From NCBI RefSeq assembly GCF_023159225.1, contig NC_063167.1:21145360-21209359 (forward strand): a DNA stretch of 64,000 nt, given 5' to 3'. Positions 23,801 to 34,734 of this stretch are shown one piece after another. The position numbers and the translations under genes are program-made. How positions within the stretch are numbered: position 1 is the first letter of the stretch; each line of letters starts with the position of its first letter. The notes under the pieces were generated by a model. The model was not told where the DNA came from, made no database searches, and worked only from the letters and a program-made list of their open reading frames with translations. The DNA comes from Perognathus longimembris pacificus. Taxonomy: Eukaryota > Chordata > Mammalia > Rodentia > Heteromyidae.

Positions 23801-24230
23801 GCTGTGTGTAGTTTTTGTGTAGTGTGGATGGTGTGTCATGTGGTATATATATGTGTATGGCATGAATGTGGCACGTGTTTGTGGTGTGGTATATGTTGTA
23901 TGCATGTGGTGTTGTGTGTATTGTGGTGGCATGTGTATGGTGGGTGGTGTAAACCATGATTGGGCAGTCTGTGTGGTGTCTGCTATGTGTATGGACGTGG
24001 TGAGTATGTGGCACACGTTGTGAGAAAGGTATGTAGTATGGCATGGTCTGGTACGTGAAGTGTGTGTGGTTTGGCGAGTGGGATATTGTGATATGATGTG
24101 TAGTGTGTCGGTATATGTTTATGTATGTAGCATGGTGTGTGTGTATCTGTGTGTGGTGTCGTGGACAGTGGATGGGTATTGAGCATGTAATGTTGGTATG
24201 TGTGTGGTGTGTGCAGAGGGTGTGGTGAAC
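23801..24230. repeat. Degenerate TG-rich block
   Basis: About 430 bases of imperfect TGTG, GTGG, GTAT and CATG words. The strand asymmetry (G/T on plus) removes stop codons from the minus strand and creates a spurious 191-codon His/Thr-rich ORF. Confidence 0.85.
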
Positions 24231-24894
24231 TATTGTACGAGCACACACACAGGGGTCAGGGATGAGAGGAGGCAGCTTGGGTCTGAGTGGGGTCTGGGTG
24301 GCAGTAGTCTCAGTCCAGGGAAGTACAAGCCAAGCTGGTCCAGTGAGGGCCAAGCACACTGTTGGATGGAGAGAAGGATGAACAGTGTGAGGTGACAGAG
24401 GTTTAGAGGGGCTGGGTGCTAGACTGTGGGAGCCTCAGATAAAATGGCAGCTGTGGGGCCAGTCCTAGGGGCTGGGGCTTGGAAGGAGGCATGGGGCTGC
24501 TTGTCCAGCCTCCTATCTCTCGGGGAAGGGAGGGTGGGTACTGGTGTAAGAACCCAGCCCAGGTGGTGTTGTCCAACAGGTTGTCATCCAGGCTCCCGGA
24601 TGCAGGATGCAGGATGTGGGCTGTTTCAAGCCCCCACAACTTTTGGGGTAGTGGCTGTAGAACACTTTGCAGCCAGATCCTCAGGCTTACAAGATAGGGG
24701 AGCCCGAAGCTGTGGTTTTGGGGGATCATTGAACCTCACTTCCTCTTTCAGCTGGGCCCCCAGACACCTGGCCCTAGTCCCTGAGGAGTCCCTTCACTCC
24801 TCCCAACATGGCCCCCAGCCAGCAGCATCTCCCGCCCTTCCAGAACCCCAGATGCGGGAAGCCATGCAGGCCTGAAAACCAGGCTGGCTTTGCT

Positions 24895-25060
24895 CTTGTG
24901 AAGTCCCAGGATAAAGCACTGTACATATTAATCAGGTTAGGAATCCGAGCACCTATCAGGGGATTGAAATATGCAGATTTTGATGATGAATTCACGCTCA
25001 TCAGAAACCCAATGAATCATCCTAACTTCATTATCGGGAATTATTTGATGGGGGAATTGG
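24895..25060. promoter_or_regulatory. Candidate conserved noncoding block
   Basis: An AT-rich, repeat-free island in GC-richer DNA. 'gtacatattaatcaggttag', 'atatgcagattttgatgatg' and 'cttcattatcgggaattatt' hold several ATTA and TGAT words and an ATGCA(G)AT octamer-like site. Conservation is not tested. Confidence 0.3.
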
Positions 25061-25599
25061 CAGGGGGAGGGGGCGAGCAGGAGGAGGCAAGGGAGGGGAG
25101 CCAGGGAGAAAAGCAGGCCTTGGTTCTCAGAGCAGACTGCGTTCTCTTCTTGCAAAACATGTTGTTTCTATGCCACATGTGTCCTGAGTATGGCCATATC
25201 TTGGGGGGCCTCAGAGAAACTGGGGGACCTGACTTCCAGGCGAGGTCACACCCCGAGACCCAAAGCAAACCATATGGAGCCACAACATCCTAACCATCCC
25301 ACCTTGGCAACTGCTTAAAATCACCCAGCCCAGTTACTCTCGAGACACAGACAGGTCCCTGGGCCACCTGTGAAGGCTCCTGCTACCTCCTCATGCCCAG
25401 TTTCCTCCCCTCTGGAGAGGGAGGGTGATGGCTATCCAGCAACAGAGCTCCGGGGACTGAGGAAAGGGGCGAGGAACCTCAGTTCCGAGCCCCTTGGTGC
25501 TCATCACCACTGCAACCCAGTGGTGGCATCCAGTGGGGAAGAATCAGACACTAAAACTCCGAAGAAGCACTCATCAGCATCAACATGCTCAGGCAAGAC

Positions 25600-25760
25600 T
25601 TGGAGGAGAAAGTGGCTTTACAAGTGGCAGCTTCAAAAGGCCAGAGGATGGTATGTGAATATTGAAGAAAGGAACCTTCCAGATGGGGGGAAGATAGCCT
25701 ACGTGCAAAGGCCTTGAGGTGAGAACAACGAGGCGGCCAGTGGCTACAGGACAAAGGGAA
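25600..25760 (-). mobile_element. L2 fragment
   Basis: 'gtgcaaaggccttgaggtga' is the familiar reverse-strand L2 phrase. The surrounding purine-rich sequence agrees. Confidence 0.45.
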
Positions 25761-26084
25761 GGAGGAGGTAAGAGCAGAGAGACAGCAGGAGGAAAGGCGG
25801 GGACACGGGGAGTAGGGGTAGGGGCTCTGAAAGAAAGAGTTGAGGTCAAATGATGGTGAGAAAAGGTGGTAATACGTGGCTCTATTGTGTGGTAAACTGA
25901 GTCACAAGCAACAGGGAGCCAAAACAAGTAGAAAGGAGAGGAGCATCATGTGAAATAGAGGGTACCAAGGGGTGGAGCCCAGGGAGAACTCTCCCCAGGG
26001 GGCCTCACGTACCTTCTTTGAAGAAAAGATGATACAAGTTGAGGTCACATTCTACCAGGAACCCTCCCAAGGCTGTGAAGGTGG

Positions 26085-26190
26085 GATTTCCCTCCCAGTT
26101 TACAGAGGAGAATAACAAGGTTCAGAAAGCAACTAGGTCATCCAACACAGCAGGGCTGGGAAGTGAGGTAACACAGGCTCCTCAGGGTAG
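26085..26190 (-). mobile_element. MIR fragment
   Basis: 'cagtttacagaggagaataa' and 'ggttcagaaagcaactaggt' resemble the reverse MIR core. Confidence 0.5.
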
Positions 26191-26249
26191 GTTCTGGTGC
26201 TCATCACCTCTGAAACACCTTCGCAATGTCTACCCACTTACTCTTCCCT

Positions 26250-26502
26250 TCTTTTTTTGGTTGATTGTGGGGTTTGAACTGCAGGGCCTAGACGCTGTCC
26301 CTGAACTCTACTTTGCTCAAGGATAGTGCTCTACCACTTTTAGCCATAGCACCCACTTCATTCCCCCCCCCCCCCCAGTAATTTATTGGAGATAAGAGTC
26401 TCATGGACTTTCCTGTCCCGGCTGGTTTTGAATGACGATTCTCGGATCTCAGCCTCCTGAGTAGCTAGGATTGTAGCTGTGAGCCAGCAGTGAGTGCCCA
26501 GT
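26250..26502 (-). mobile_element. 7SL-head/Geo-tail SINE with C15 tract
   Basis: Reverse copy ('ggggtttgaactgcagggcc', 'gataagagtctcatggactt', 'agcctcctgagtagctagga'). A run of about 15 C residues (26363-26377) lies between its halves. Confidence 0.85.
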
Positions 26503-26929
26503 TTACCAATTTACTCTTAATCCTAACCCTGGTTCTGGGAGACAGCTCTGGATAGGAAGAAATGGAGTCAGGGGAAGGTGAAGGTCACAGGGACAATGGG
26601 TGGTCTAGCTGGCATTTCCTGCCAGCCCTCTGAATCAGGTTGCTCTCCTCCTAACCAACCACCTACTCCCTCAAAACCCCACCTGGGCTGTAGCTCTTGC
26701 TGAAAGGATCCGAATGGACTCATTACCAAGACTGGGAAGAGATAAAGCATTGCAAATTGAATGAGAAAATCTATTTTCACTTCCTGATGAAGATGTAACT
26801 GACATGAGGAGAGCGAATGATTCTGCAGCAACTCACGGCCCTGCTCCTCTCCTCTTTAAAAAAAAAAAGAGAGAGAGAAAGAAAGAAAAATAAAACCCTC
26901 AAACTTGGAATTCTAGCTTTAGAAAAATA

Positions 26930-27075
26930 AGAGCAGCTGACTATCACAGATAAAAATGCCCTTTTGCCTAATTGGATCTTTAATAAGGAATCCTAATTAA
27001 TTCCACTGAATGGTGAAGTTTTACGCTGGTGTTATCTCAGCCCCTTTGCTGACGGATTGGTTATTTCCAGATACA
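26930..27075. promoter_or_regulatory. Candidate conserved noncoding block
   Basis: 'ttttgcctaattggatcttt', 'aataaggaatcctaattaat' and 'gctggtgttatctcagcccc' give clustered homeodomain-like cores (TAATTG, TAATTA) in repeat-free DNA, about 100 bases from a GC-box cluster. Confidence 0.3.
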
Positions 27076-27164
27076 GAATAATGAATCTTTTCCAACTGGG
27101 CTAGAAGTCACCAGAGACCTGTCAACTTCCTGGTGAAGGTAATTACTGGCTGAGGCAGCAGCAG

Positions 27165-27275
27165 AAGGCGGGGCCTGGGTGGGCGGGGTGTGGCCATGAG
27201 GAAGGCTAGGGGCGGGGCCCAAGAGGCGGAGACTGTGTTTGGGCCTGGGTGGGGCTTGGGTGGGGCTTGGACAGG
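27165..27275. promoter_or_regulatory. GC-box cluster
   Basis: Three perfect GC boxes of the GGGCGG/GGCGGGG type (near 27168, 27181 and 27210), a fourth related site (gaggcgga), then GGGTGGGG-type words. These are Sp1/KLF-like sites within about 100 bases. No TATA box is obvious. This may be an intronic promoter or enhancer core. Confidence 0.35.
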
Positions 27276-27822
27276 GGAGGGAGGATCTCAGGCAAGCTGG
27301 GAAGGGCACTGCATTACCTAGCAAGAATGCAGGCAGCATTGGTAACTCATTGAAAGGGAGGTGTTGGTCAGCACCCAAGGCGTCATCCTCAGCTCAAAAG
27401 GAGGCCTGAGGACACTTTGCCTCATGTGACCAGTGTCACAGTGTCGCTTTGACAGACTCCTGTCATCATGAGAGTTGCAAACAAAAGTCAGGAAGTAGGC
27501 CACTCTTCCTGACCAGGGAGGGCAAAGGCTGGGCCATCATTGCTTGGGGACCCTTATAGCACCACAAAGACCACACTGAATGAAATGGGTTACTTGGAAA
27601 ACTCAGGCCACAGACCTGCAAGGAAAAGGATGCTGCTAAATGACGTGGGCCATTTGTCTGCAGTGAAAGGGCTCTCCTGTGGGGGAGGGCTGATGGCAGG
27701 CTGTCATGCATTGGATGGGGCGGCTTCTAGGGAGTGGGCAGCATGAAGCTGACAAGGCCTCAAGGAGCTCAGCTATCCACATTCCATGGACAAAGCCACA
27801 CAAGGGCAACAAAGCTGAGGCC

Positions 27823-28115
27823 TAGTCAGACGTGGTACCTCATGCTTATAATACCAGCTTCTCAGGAGGTACAGATCAGGTGGATTTGTGGTTCCAGAAC
27901 AGCATGGGCAAAAAGTTAGCAAGACCCTTTTTCAATAAACAAGCTGAGCATGGTGGCATAATCCTGTAATCCCAGCTATGTGGGAGGTATAGGGAGGAGG
28001 CATACAGACTGAGGTTAGTCCTGGGAAAAAAGTGCAAGACCCTTTAATAATACAAACACAAAAGCTAAAAGGGGGCTGAGGTGTGACTCAAGGGGCAAAG
28101 CACCAGTCTAGCAAA
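27823..28115 (+). mobile_element. B1-dimer plus ID SINE
   Basis: Two successive B1-like units ('ctcatgcttataataccagc' and 'aatcctgtaatcccagctat') joined by 'agcaagaccctttttcaata', followed by an ID-like tail ('gtgactcaaggggcaaagca'). Confidence 0.75.
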
Positions 28116-29040
28116 TGCAGATGCTGAGAACACAAACTTAGGAATATCCTTTCAAGAAATCCAAAGTCTCCCTTGGCCTTCAAGATCCAGGCGGGACCAA
28201 AAGAGAAATAAATAGCCTGAGAGGCAAAGAGGGGTTCCACCTGCACCTTGGAAACTGTGTGTGGCCGTGGACACATGCCCTACTTGAATCTCCTCCTTGC
28301 ACAGACAGCAATCAGCAGGAACGCCTAGTGCATAGTGGGCAGATGCTCCACAACTAGTACTTGTATTTTCTTTTTCTCTTTTAGATGCTTCTGATTCTAG
28401 AAAATCGTCTGCTCCAGAGGAAGGGTGGTACTGTGGTGATACCTGAACAGCTGGCAAGTGTCAGGGCATCAAGTCTGCAGTCCCAGCCAGGAGGCTCCAG
28501 AGGACACCACTACTTCCTGACACTGGTACAAAGGAAGTCCGAAATGGGGCTCCTGCTCAGCAGGAGAGACAAAGCTGCTGCTGGAGGCCCTGGCTTTCCC
28601 ACACGCCTTCCACAGCACCTCTAAATGGCCATGGGATGGCACAGCTGCCAAGCCTAGGGGCAGCTGTGGCCCTCCACCCTGCACTGGCTTGAAGCAGCCA
28701 TCTTGAAGCATCAGTTGCCAAGGTGGAGACCTAGAACACCCGGGACTTGGAGCAGAGGCTGTGGTAGGCTGCGGGTGGGGAGGAGCTAGAGGAAGAAGGC
28801 CTTCCAGGTGCTGCTGGGACATGGTCAGAGGAAGGACACGAGCAGGCTTGGCCTGCCCAAATTCATCTGGGCCAAATGATTTCTTGTCAGTCTATGTAAA
28901 GCCCTGAGAGGTCAATTTCACTGAGGCCAAGACAATAGTTGGCAATACAGTTGGTACACAGGCCCAACACTGATTTGGAAGACCATACTCCAGGCTGCCT
29001 TTTTTGGAGTTAGACTAGGAAGGGAAAAAAAAAAAAAAAA
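28116..29040. other. Unassigned intronic sequence
   Basis: No exon, RNA gene or clear repeat was seen, apart from an A-run at about 29024-29041. Confidence 0.4.
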
Positions 29041-29054
29041 AGAGGAAGAAGAAT

Positions 29055-29283
29055 CAGAGCCAGGTATCATTGTGCATGCCTATAATCCTAGCTACGTAGT
29101 AGGTACAGATGAGGAGGATCATAGTTCAAGGACCACCCTTGGGGGAAAAATACTAGACCTGATCTCAATCAATGAAAAGCTGGGCATGGTGATATAGACT
29201 ATCATCCCAGCTACATGGAAAGTAAAACTAGGATGGGATTGTTGTCCAGGCTGGCCTGGGAAATGATTTGAAAAACACAACAA
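29055..29283 (+). mobile_element. B1-dimer SINE
   Basis: Units 'gcatgcctataatcctagct' and 'agactatcatcccagctaca' are joined by 'gacctgatctcaatcaatga'. The ID tail is missing. A CT/CA satellite follows closely. Confidence 0.75.
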
Positions 29284-29299
29284 AAATGATCTGCGGACT

Positions 29300-29327
29300 C
29301 TTTGTCTCTCTGTCTCTGTCTCTCTCT

Positions 29328-29379
<52 letters not shown>
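29300..29379. repeat. (CT)n(CA)n compound microsatellite
   Basis: CTCT/CTGT tract followed by about 24 CA units. Confidence 0.95.
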
Positions 29380-29381
<2 letters not shown>

Positions 29382-29808
29382 TCTGAGATCTTAACATCTC
29401 TCTATCTTTTCCGAAGTCCCATCTCAACTCCACCAAAGGGAAAAGCCATGTGGCCTGGGCTTTTGTGGCCAGGGCTCAGAGCTCTTCAGCAACAGAACCA
29501 CCATCAAGATAAATCAACACCTATTATTAGCCACAGTTCTCACTCTGTATATCAGGTTTCAACTTCCTCATCTTCTGTGTTTGCCACTTTGTTTCCTTGG
29601 CCCTAGAGCTCCTGGTTCCCACAGCTCTAGGCCGACAACCACTGATTATTCCCTATCTTGTGGATTCTATACATAGGTCTTGTTTCGGAGACTCCACAGG
29701 TAGCTGAGATTGTGGGACGATCAATTTCCTGCCTTGTCTGTGGGGCTGCAGGGAGGGGAGATGGCTTGCTGCATGAGATGATGGACAGCTCAGTTGGTTT
29801 CACCATAG

Positions 29809-29844
<36 letters not shown>

Positions 29845-29856
29845 TCACTCACTCAC
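29809..29856. repeat. (CA)n(CTCA)n compound microsatellite
   Basis: CA repeat passing into CTCA tetranucleotides. Confidence 0.95.
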
Positions 29857-30249
29857 ATGCAACCTAAAACATCATAATGTAAACCATTAATAGACACAAT
29901 CATATGTATTACCTATAAGCACGCATGCTGGTCTCTACTGCTGTAGAATGAACTGAGGCCCGCACCTATATGGGATGGCCCTCCTCCTTGTCTGGCCAAG
30001 TGGTCACCATGCCATTCTGCCATCTAAGTTAGCTACCAGCACACCCATCTTGCAGATGAAAAAACAGAACCTCCAGAGGCTCAGCTTCCATTTCACCCAT
30101 CTTCCCCTCCAGGGTAGGGCTTTCTATTCAGTTCCTTCCACAGAATCCCAGGCTAGCGGTTTCCTAGGGTTACTCTTTGCCATGGGAACAGGCTTTGGTG
30201 CCACTCGCTACCTCTACCTGTCTGCCTTCCTCCTGCTTTACTGCGCATC

Positions 30250-30440
30250 AAGGGTGAGGCTACCCTGCACTAGACTCTGGGCTAAGGATTCATGTGCATT
30301 TTCTCATTCACTCTTAGGAAAGAATGAACCATTGTCCCTCTTTTACAAGTGGCAAAGTTGAGAGTGAAAGATGAACACATCTGTGAAGTGTCACACAGAT
30401 AGTAAGCCTCTGAGCTGGGCATGGAGCCCCATGCTCTGGG
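30250..30440 (-). mobile_element. MIR element
   Basis: 'ctctgggctaaggattcatg', 'cattttctcattcactctta', 'cacacagatagtaagcctct' and 'gagctgggcatggagcccca' give the reverse MIR order. Confidence 0.75.
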
Positions 30441-30494
30441 CTCTGAATCCTACCATACCTCCATCTCTTTCTTCTCACCCTCTGTGCTCTAGTT

Positions 30495-30540
30495 CTTCCT
30501 TTCTTCTTCCTCCCTCCCTCCCTCCCTCCCTTCCTCCCTC
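30495..30540. repeat. (TCCC)n pyrimidine tract
   Basis: TTCTTCC passing into CCTCCCTC repeats. Confidence 0.9.
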
Positions 30541-30554
30541 ATTCCTTTTTTTCA

Positions 30555-30985
30555 TTCTTTCCAAAGTGGGGACTGAACTCAGGGCCTCAAACTTGTTAGA
30601 GGAGCGACATCCTCAGCCTCTTCTGCACCTTTTTTTTTTTTTTTTAGAGATAAGGTCTTTCCCAGCTACATACACCTCACCTATGATCTTCCTGTTTTAT
30701 CCTTCTCTTGGTAGCTGGGATGACAGTTACACCACCACCACTACACTCAGCTTCTTCCATTCAAGTTGCAATTTTTTTTTGGTCCCAGCTGTCCTGTAAC
30801 CTTGTTCCTCTTAATCTGAGCCTCCCTTGTAGCTTAGATGACAGGCATGTGCCATTGTGTCCAGCTACTGTTTGAGAAGGGCTTTGTGAACGTTTGCCCA
30901 AGATGGCCCTGAACTGCCATCCTCCTGATCTTAATCCCCAAGTAAGCTAGGAGTATAGGCATAACCCACTGACGTTTGGCCAGGG
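30555..30985 (-). mobile_element. B1-dimer plus ID SINE, reverse
   Basis: ID side 'ggggactgaactcagggcct', then two reverse B1-like units ('cttggtagctgggatgacag' and 'cttgtagcttagatgacagg'), ending about 'cataacccactgacg'. Pyrimidine runs separate the modules. Confidence 0.65.
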
Positions 30986-31395
30986 AGCAAATCTTCACAC
31001 CTGTCCAAGCCAGGATTTTCACTGAGCACTGAGGAGTCAGACATAAGATGGATCCATGCTCATAAGGAGTTCATGTTGAAAGGAAGATATGTAAAACAAG
31101 CAAGAAAACAAAGCACCCAGCAGCGGATACCACTGTAGACAGAGATGTCTCACATTTCAAGATTTCAGGGAAGAAACAAGTGGGAGACCAAACTTTTATG
31201 GCCCTTTGAAGGGCTGAGATATCCTGGCTCCACAACACCACTACCAAGACTCATCCAGAAACCAGCACGGAATTGAGAGGCAAAATTGTGAAATGAATGG
31301 ACAACACACTGCTTTCATTTTAAGTAATAGATGTGCTCAGCCAAACCCTGTGTACAAACTGTTACCAAACCCATATTCAGCCCTAAGGATCTGTG

Positions 31396-31715
31396 TGTTA
31401 GGTCCTCTCCCTGAGGGCTACATGCAGATGCCCCACCTCATTAAGTCTCCACCCAGTTACCTGGGTAACCAGCAGACCTGGAGGCAGTTACCTCCCCTTT
31501 CCCTGAGGTCACCTCCTAATCCACCTGGCCACACCCCTTGCCCCTGCCCTAAATAAAGCAGGGCTGGGTGGGGGTCGCTCTCTCTCTCTCTCTCCCCTCT
31601 CTCCGGCCATGGATCATCTTGGCCACAGGCCAGCAGTTCGGTAATAAACTTTCTCTCCTGCCTGAATACCGGGTGGCGTTCTCCTTTACCGGCTACCTAC
31701 TTTAAAAACCTAACA
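31396..31715 (+). mobile_element. Solo endogenous-retrovirus LTR (320 bp)
   Basis: The termini are perfect inverted repeats (TGTTAGGT ... ACCTAACA) bounded by an identical 5-bp direct repeat CTGTG (31391-31395 and 31716-31720). This is the hallmark of integrase-mediated insertion. A TATA-like 'taaataaag' lies at 31550-31558, followed about 25 bases later by a CT repeat. AATAAA at 31643-31648 could be the polyadenylation signal, giving a U3-R-U5 layout in plus orientation, antisense to CSMD2. No internal retroviral sequence or second LTR lies nearby, so it is probably a solo LTR left by recombination. The subfamily is not recognised. Confidence 0.85.
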
Positions 31716-31784
31716 CTGTGGTGTAAAACGCCTTGTGGGCAAATCTCCTGAGCAAGATGATGGGTCTAAGGAGTCATTTTTTGT

Positions 31785-31882
31785 TTTGTTTGTGTTAAGG
31801 TCTCACTATGCCACCCAGGCTGGCCTCAAACTTGAGATCCTCCTGACTCCGCCTTCCCAAGTGCTGGCATTACAGGTGTTTG
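31785..31882 (-). mobile_element. B1-like SINE monomer
   Basis: 'tcactatgccacccaggctg', 'gcctcaaacttgagatcctc' and 'aagtgctggcattacaggtg' are a well-preserved reverse B1. Confidence 0.85.
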
Positions 31883-32944
31883 TAAAGGGAAGGTATGACA
31901 GAGACAGATCAATTCTAGGATCCTTAGGGATTGCTGTTTCTGGGCCCCTATCCTCCCTGAACCTGCTCTCTGTCATTTAACAGACTGATGTCCCTTGATT
32001 TCTGGGATGACAATTACCACCACTACCCCAGCCCATTTCCTATGTCACTCTGATACCTTCATTATTTTTTCCCTCAAAGTCTCCGACATTCTCTTAGCTC
32101 ATGGAGCTCTACTGTGGAATAAATAAACTGCTGTCTGATGCCACCCCTGGACATTCTAGCATAGGTGGCTGGGGTGTCACCTCATCTTTCTGGTGGCTCT
32201 AGTGACAACCAGGAGTTACACCAAATCCTTTCTGCCCAGAGATCAACATTAGCCAGCCTGCTTTCTCCAAGTCTCCCTTTGGTATATCACCAGTGACCAG
32301 AAAAGGATGTAGACGAGATGAAGCCACACAGGCCAGGGGTGGGAGGCTGTCCTGAGGATGCAGGCGAAAAGAGGGTCACCAAGTTCATAACTGATGATGA
32401 GCTACCCCTTCACCCCACATTCCTCTCCATCTGTCTTCCTGGGCAGTCTTCCTGTTTGCACTGGCAGAGTTCCTGATGGGACAGGTTGCTGATGAGTGAG
32501 TTCTGCCCAACCCTGGCCAGGTGCTGTGACCTGTGCCCACCACATCTTTGAGGAAGAAAGAGAAGAGCTAAAGCTAGCCTGGTGGCAGAAGTTGACATCA
32601 GGTGCCAGACAGGCATTTGCTTAGCAAACTGGCTAATTTTAACCTCTGCCTCCCAGCCCCAAACTCTTTTGAAAAGGAAGGAACAAAAGAGAAAACAGTA
32701 TTTAACACATTTCTATTTCAGTGCTCTGTCTCTCTCTGAGATGGCAAGTTGGGGTCTAATTGATTTCTTAGTCAAAAGAAGGAAGGGTGGGGGGAAGAGA
32801 CAAAAAGGAAAAACAAACAACCGGGAAGCCTTTCCTCCCTCACACTCACCTTGCAATCAGACCTCTCCAGTCCCATCCACCGCTGAGCTCTTGCTCTTTT
32901 TTTTTAAGGCTGGCCAAGTGACTTGCATAATTGAAGATCTTTCC

Positions 32945-33120
32945 TAGTGCTGATCAGCCTTCTCTGGCCAAGCAGTTGGCTGATTAATTATTAATCAGAC
33001 TGAGTTTAGAAGGAGTAATCAGCAAGAGTCAGTGCTAATTTGCAAATGTCCCCAGGAAGGTTATTACTTAAAATACTTGGTGGAGGGGTTCCATGTAACC
33101 TTTGCAATTAGCCACAGGAC
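32945..33120. promoter_or_regulatory. Candidate regulatory block with homeodomain palindrome
   Basis: At 32980-32998 lies a perfect palindrome: arms CTGATTAAT and ATTAATCAG around one T. Its core TTAATTATTAA equals the HNF1-type TTAATnATTAA half-site pair and also serves as a homeodomain dimer site. Nearby are 'agtaatcagc', 'tgctaatttgcaaat' (octamer-like) and 'gttattacttaaaat'. No transposon match is seen. Function is inferred. Confidence 0.35.
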
Positions 33121-33609
33121 ATTGTTACCAGCCAGGCAGGAGCAGATCTATTCTCCAAACAAATCCACCCTGGCCATCTACTAAGGGCCAGGCCTGGGGC
33201 TGGGTGTTTTTTGTTTTTGGTTTTTTTTTAAAATTATGGTTTTGCAGGAACTGGTCTTAGAGGGGAACAGCATGGGGAAAAAAAGACAAAAACACAGGGA
33301 AGCAAGAAAATATAAAATATTGACAAATGCCTAAAATAAAAGATGCTGTAAAAAAAAGAGGGAGGGGCTGCTATAGACTGCCTAGATGAAAAAAGCCTTT
33401 TTTTGGAAGGAGAAATGGAAATGGCACTCATTTCAAAACAGCCAGGTCCTTCTTTGTCTTCTCCCTCCCTTCGTGCCTTCCTTCCTGCCTCTCTCCCTTC
33501 CTTCCGCTTTGAAGTAAGAGTATTTGAAGATCTTGAAGGAACAACTTCAGCCACTAGAGCTGAGGGAGGGTCTCCAATCAGCCAGTCCAGGGCAGAAGGA
33601 ATGTGGTGA

Positions 33610-33735
33610 GGCTGTGGGATGGGGAGGGGTTGGCTAGGGTGGACATAGGAGGGAAGTTGGAGAGAAAACAGTAGGATTTTGCTTTCAGTGTGATAGGAAG
33701 CTGTTAGTAACCTTCAATAAGAAAGGCTATGATTT
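33610..33735 (-). mobile_element. L2 fragment
   Basis: 'gataggaagctgttagtaac' and 'ggctatgatttgatttacaa' match the reverse L2 pattern. Confidence 0.45.
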
Positions 33736-33994
33736 GATTTACAAACATTAAGTTGTTGTCATTGTTACATGGAAAATGGATTACAGGAGAGGGAGACAGA
33801 GGTACCAGCTATTAAGCAACCTAAAAGATGATGGTGGTAGGGAATGAGCAGAAATAACCTCTCCTGAGAACAGACAGTTGTGGGACGTGGTAGAGAAAGG
33901 TGAGACAGGAAGGGATTACACTGGGGAAGGGTGAGAAGTCCAAGCTGAACAGAAACAGCCCAACCAATGGACAAACACACACAGTCACACACAC

Positions 33995-34350
33995 ATGCAA
34001 TGGTATGTTAGTCTGACTTAAAGGAAATGAAATTCGAACATGTGCTACATACAATATGCATGAACCTAGAAAACTGAGCTAAGAGAGATAAGCCAACACC
34101 AAAGAATACATCCTGCATGGCCCCACTCGCAGGGGGAGCCTAGCTGAAACAGAAAGCATGTCCAATAGTCCTATTGGATGGATGTGGAGTTTCCCTTTGG
34201 GAAGGTGCCAAGGAGGCAGAGATAGACAGCAGTTCTAGCTACCATTAAGTGTCCAATGTACTCAGTTCCTCTAAATCATATACATAAAAATCATTAAAAT
34301 GATGTAAGTTTACATTATAATTTGCCACATTGAAAAAAACACCTAAGTTT
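33995..34350 (+). mobile_element. Old LINE-1 3' UTR
   Basis: 'caatatgcatgaacctagaa', 'gagataagccaacaccaaag', 'tggagtttccctttgggaag' and 'gtttacattataatttgcca' keep the order of ancient mammalian L1 3' UTRs. Confidence 0.75.
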
Positions 34351-34379
34351 GCTTTGGATATATTCATCTGAGATTCCTG

Positions 34380-34620
34380 TCCATATAGGTGGAGCCCAGA
34401 AGATCTATCAGGTTAAAAGTTTCAACTGAGAGCTACTGGCATATAGATGATACTGAAAAACAACCTGTGATGGGTTGGGCTAAGTAGAAAGAAGGAAGAT
34501 AGATGAAAGGAGAGTCTTAGGATACCCCAGCCATAGCAGTCCAAATGGAAAGGCTTAACAGAGAGGTTGAACAGTGGGGAGATAGGAAAGGGACATCTGA
34601 CCAATGTCATGTGATGACAA
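34380..34620 (-). mobile_element. L2 fragment
   Basis: 'gcccagaagatctatcaggt', 'gagctactggcatatagatg' and a purine-rich flow resemble reverse-strand L2. Confidence 0.4.
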
Positions 34621-34734
34621 GAAGCACTGCAAATGAGAATGGAGAATTAACATTGGATCTTATCACCTGGAAATCAGTAAGTAAAGTCAGTTTGAATGGA
34701 AAAGTTGGAGAGATATAGAAAAAACAGAGAATTA

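Noticed and set aside
23784..24359. 191-codon minus-strand ORF, the longest in the window
   Set aside because: It is His/Thr/Pro-rich and lies on a TG-rich block whose complement has few stop codons. No domain or splice context is visible.
24426..25293. Overlapping ORFs of 149 and 161 codons
   Set aside because: They occupy different frames in GC-rich DNA, which lengthens ORFs by chance. One runs across an AT-rich noncoding-looking island.
31396..31715. Complete provirus around the LTR
   Set aside because: There is no second LTR, and no gag, pol or env-like reading frame on either side. The flanks join directly at a 5-bp duplication.
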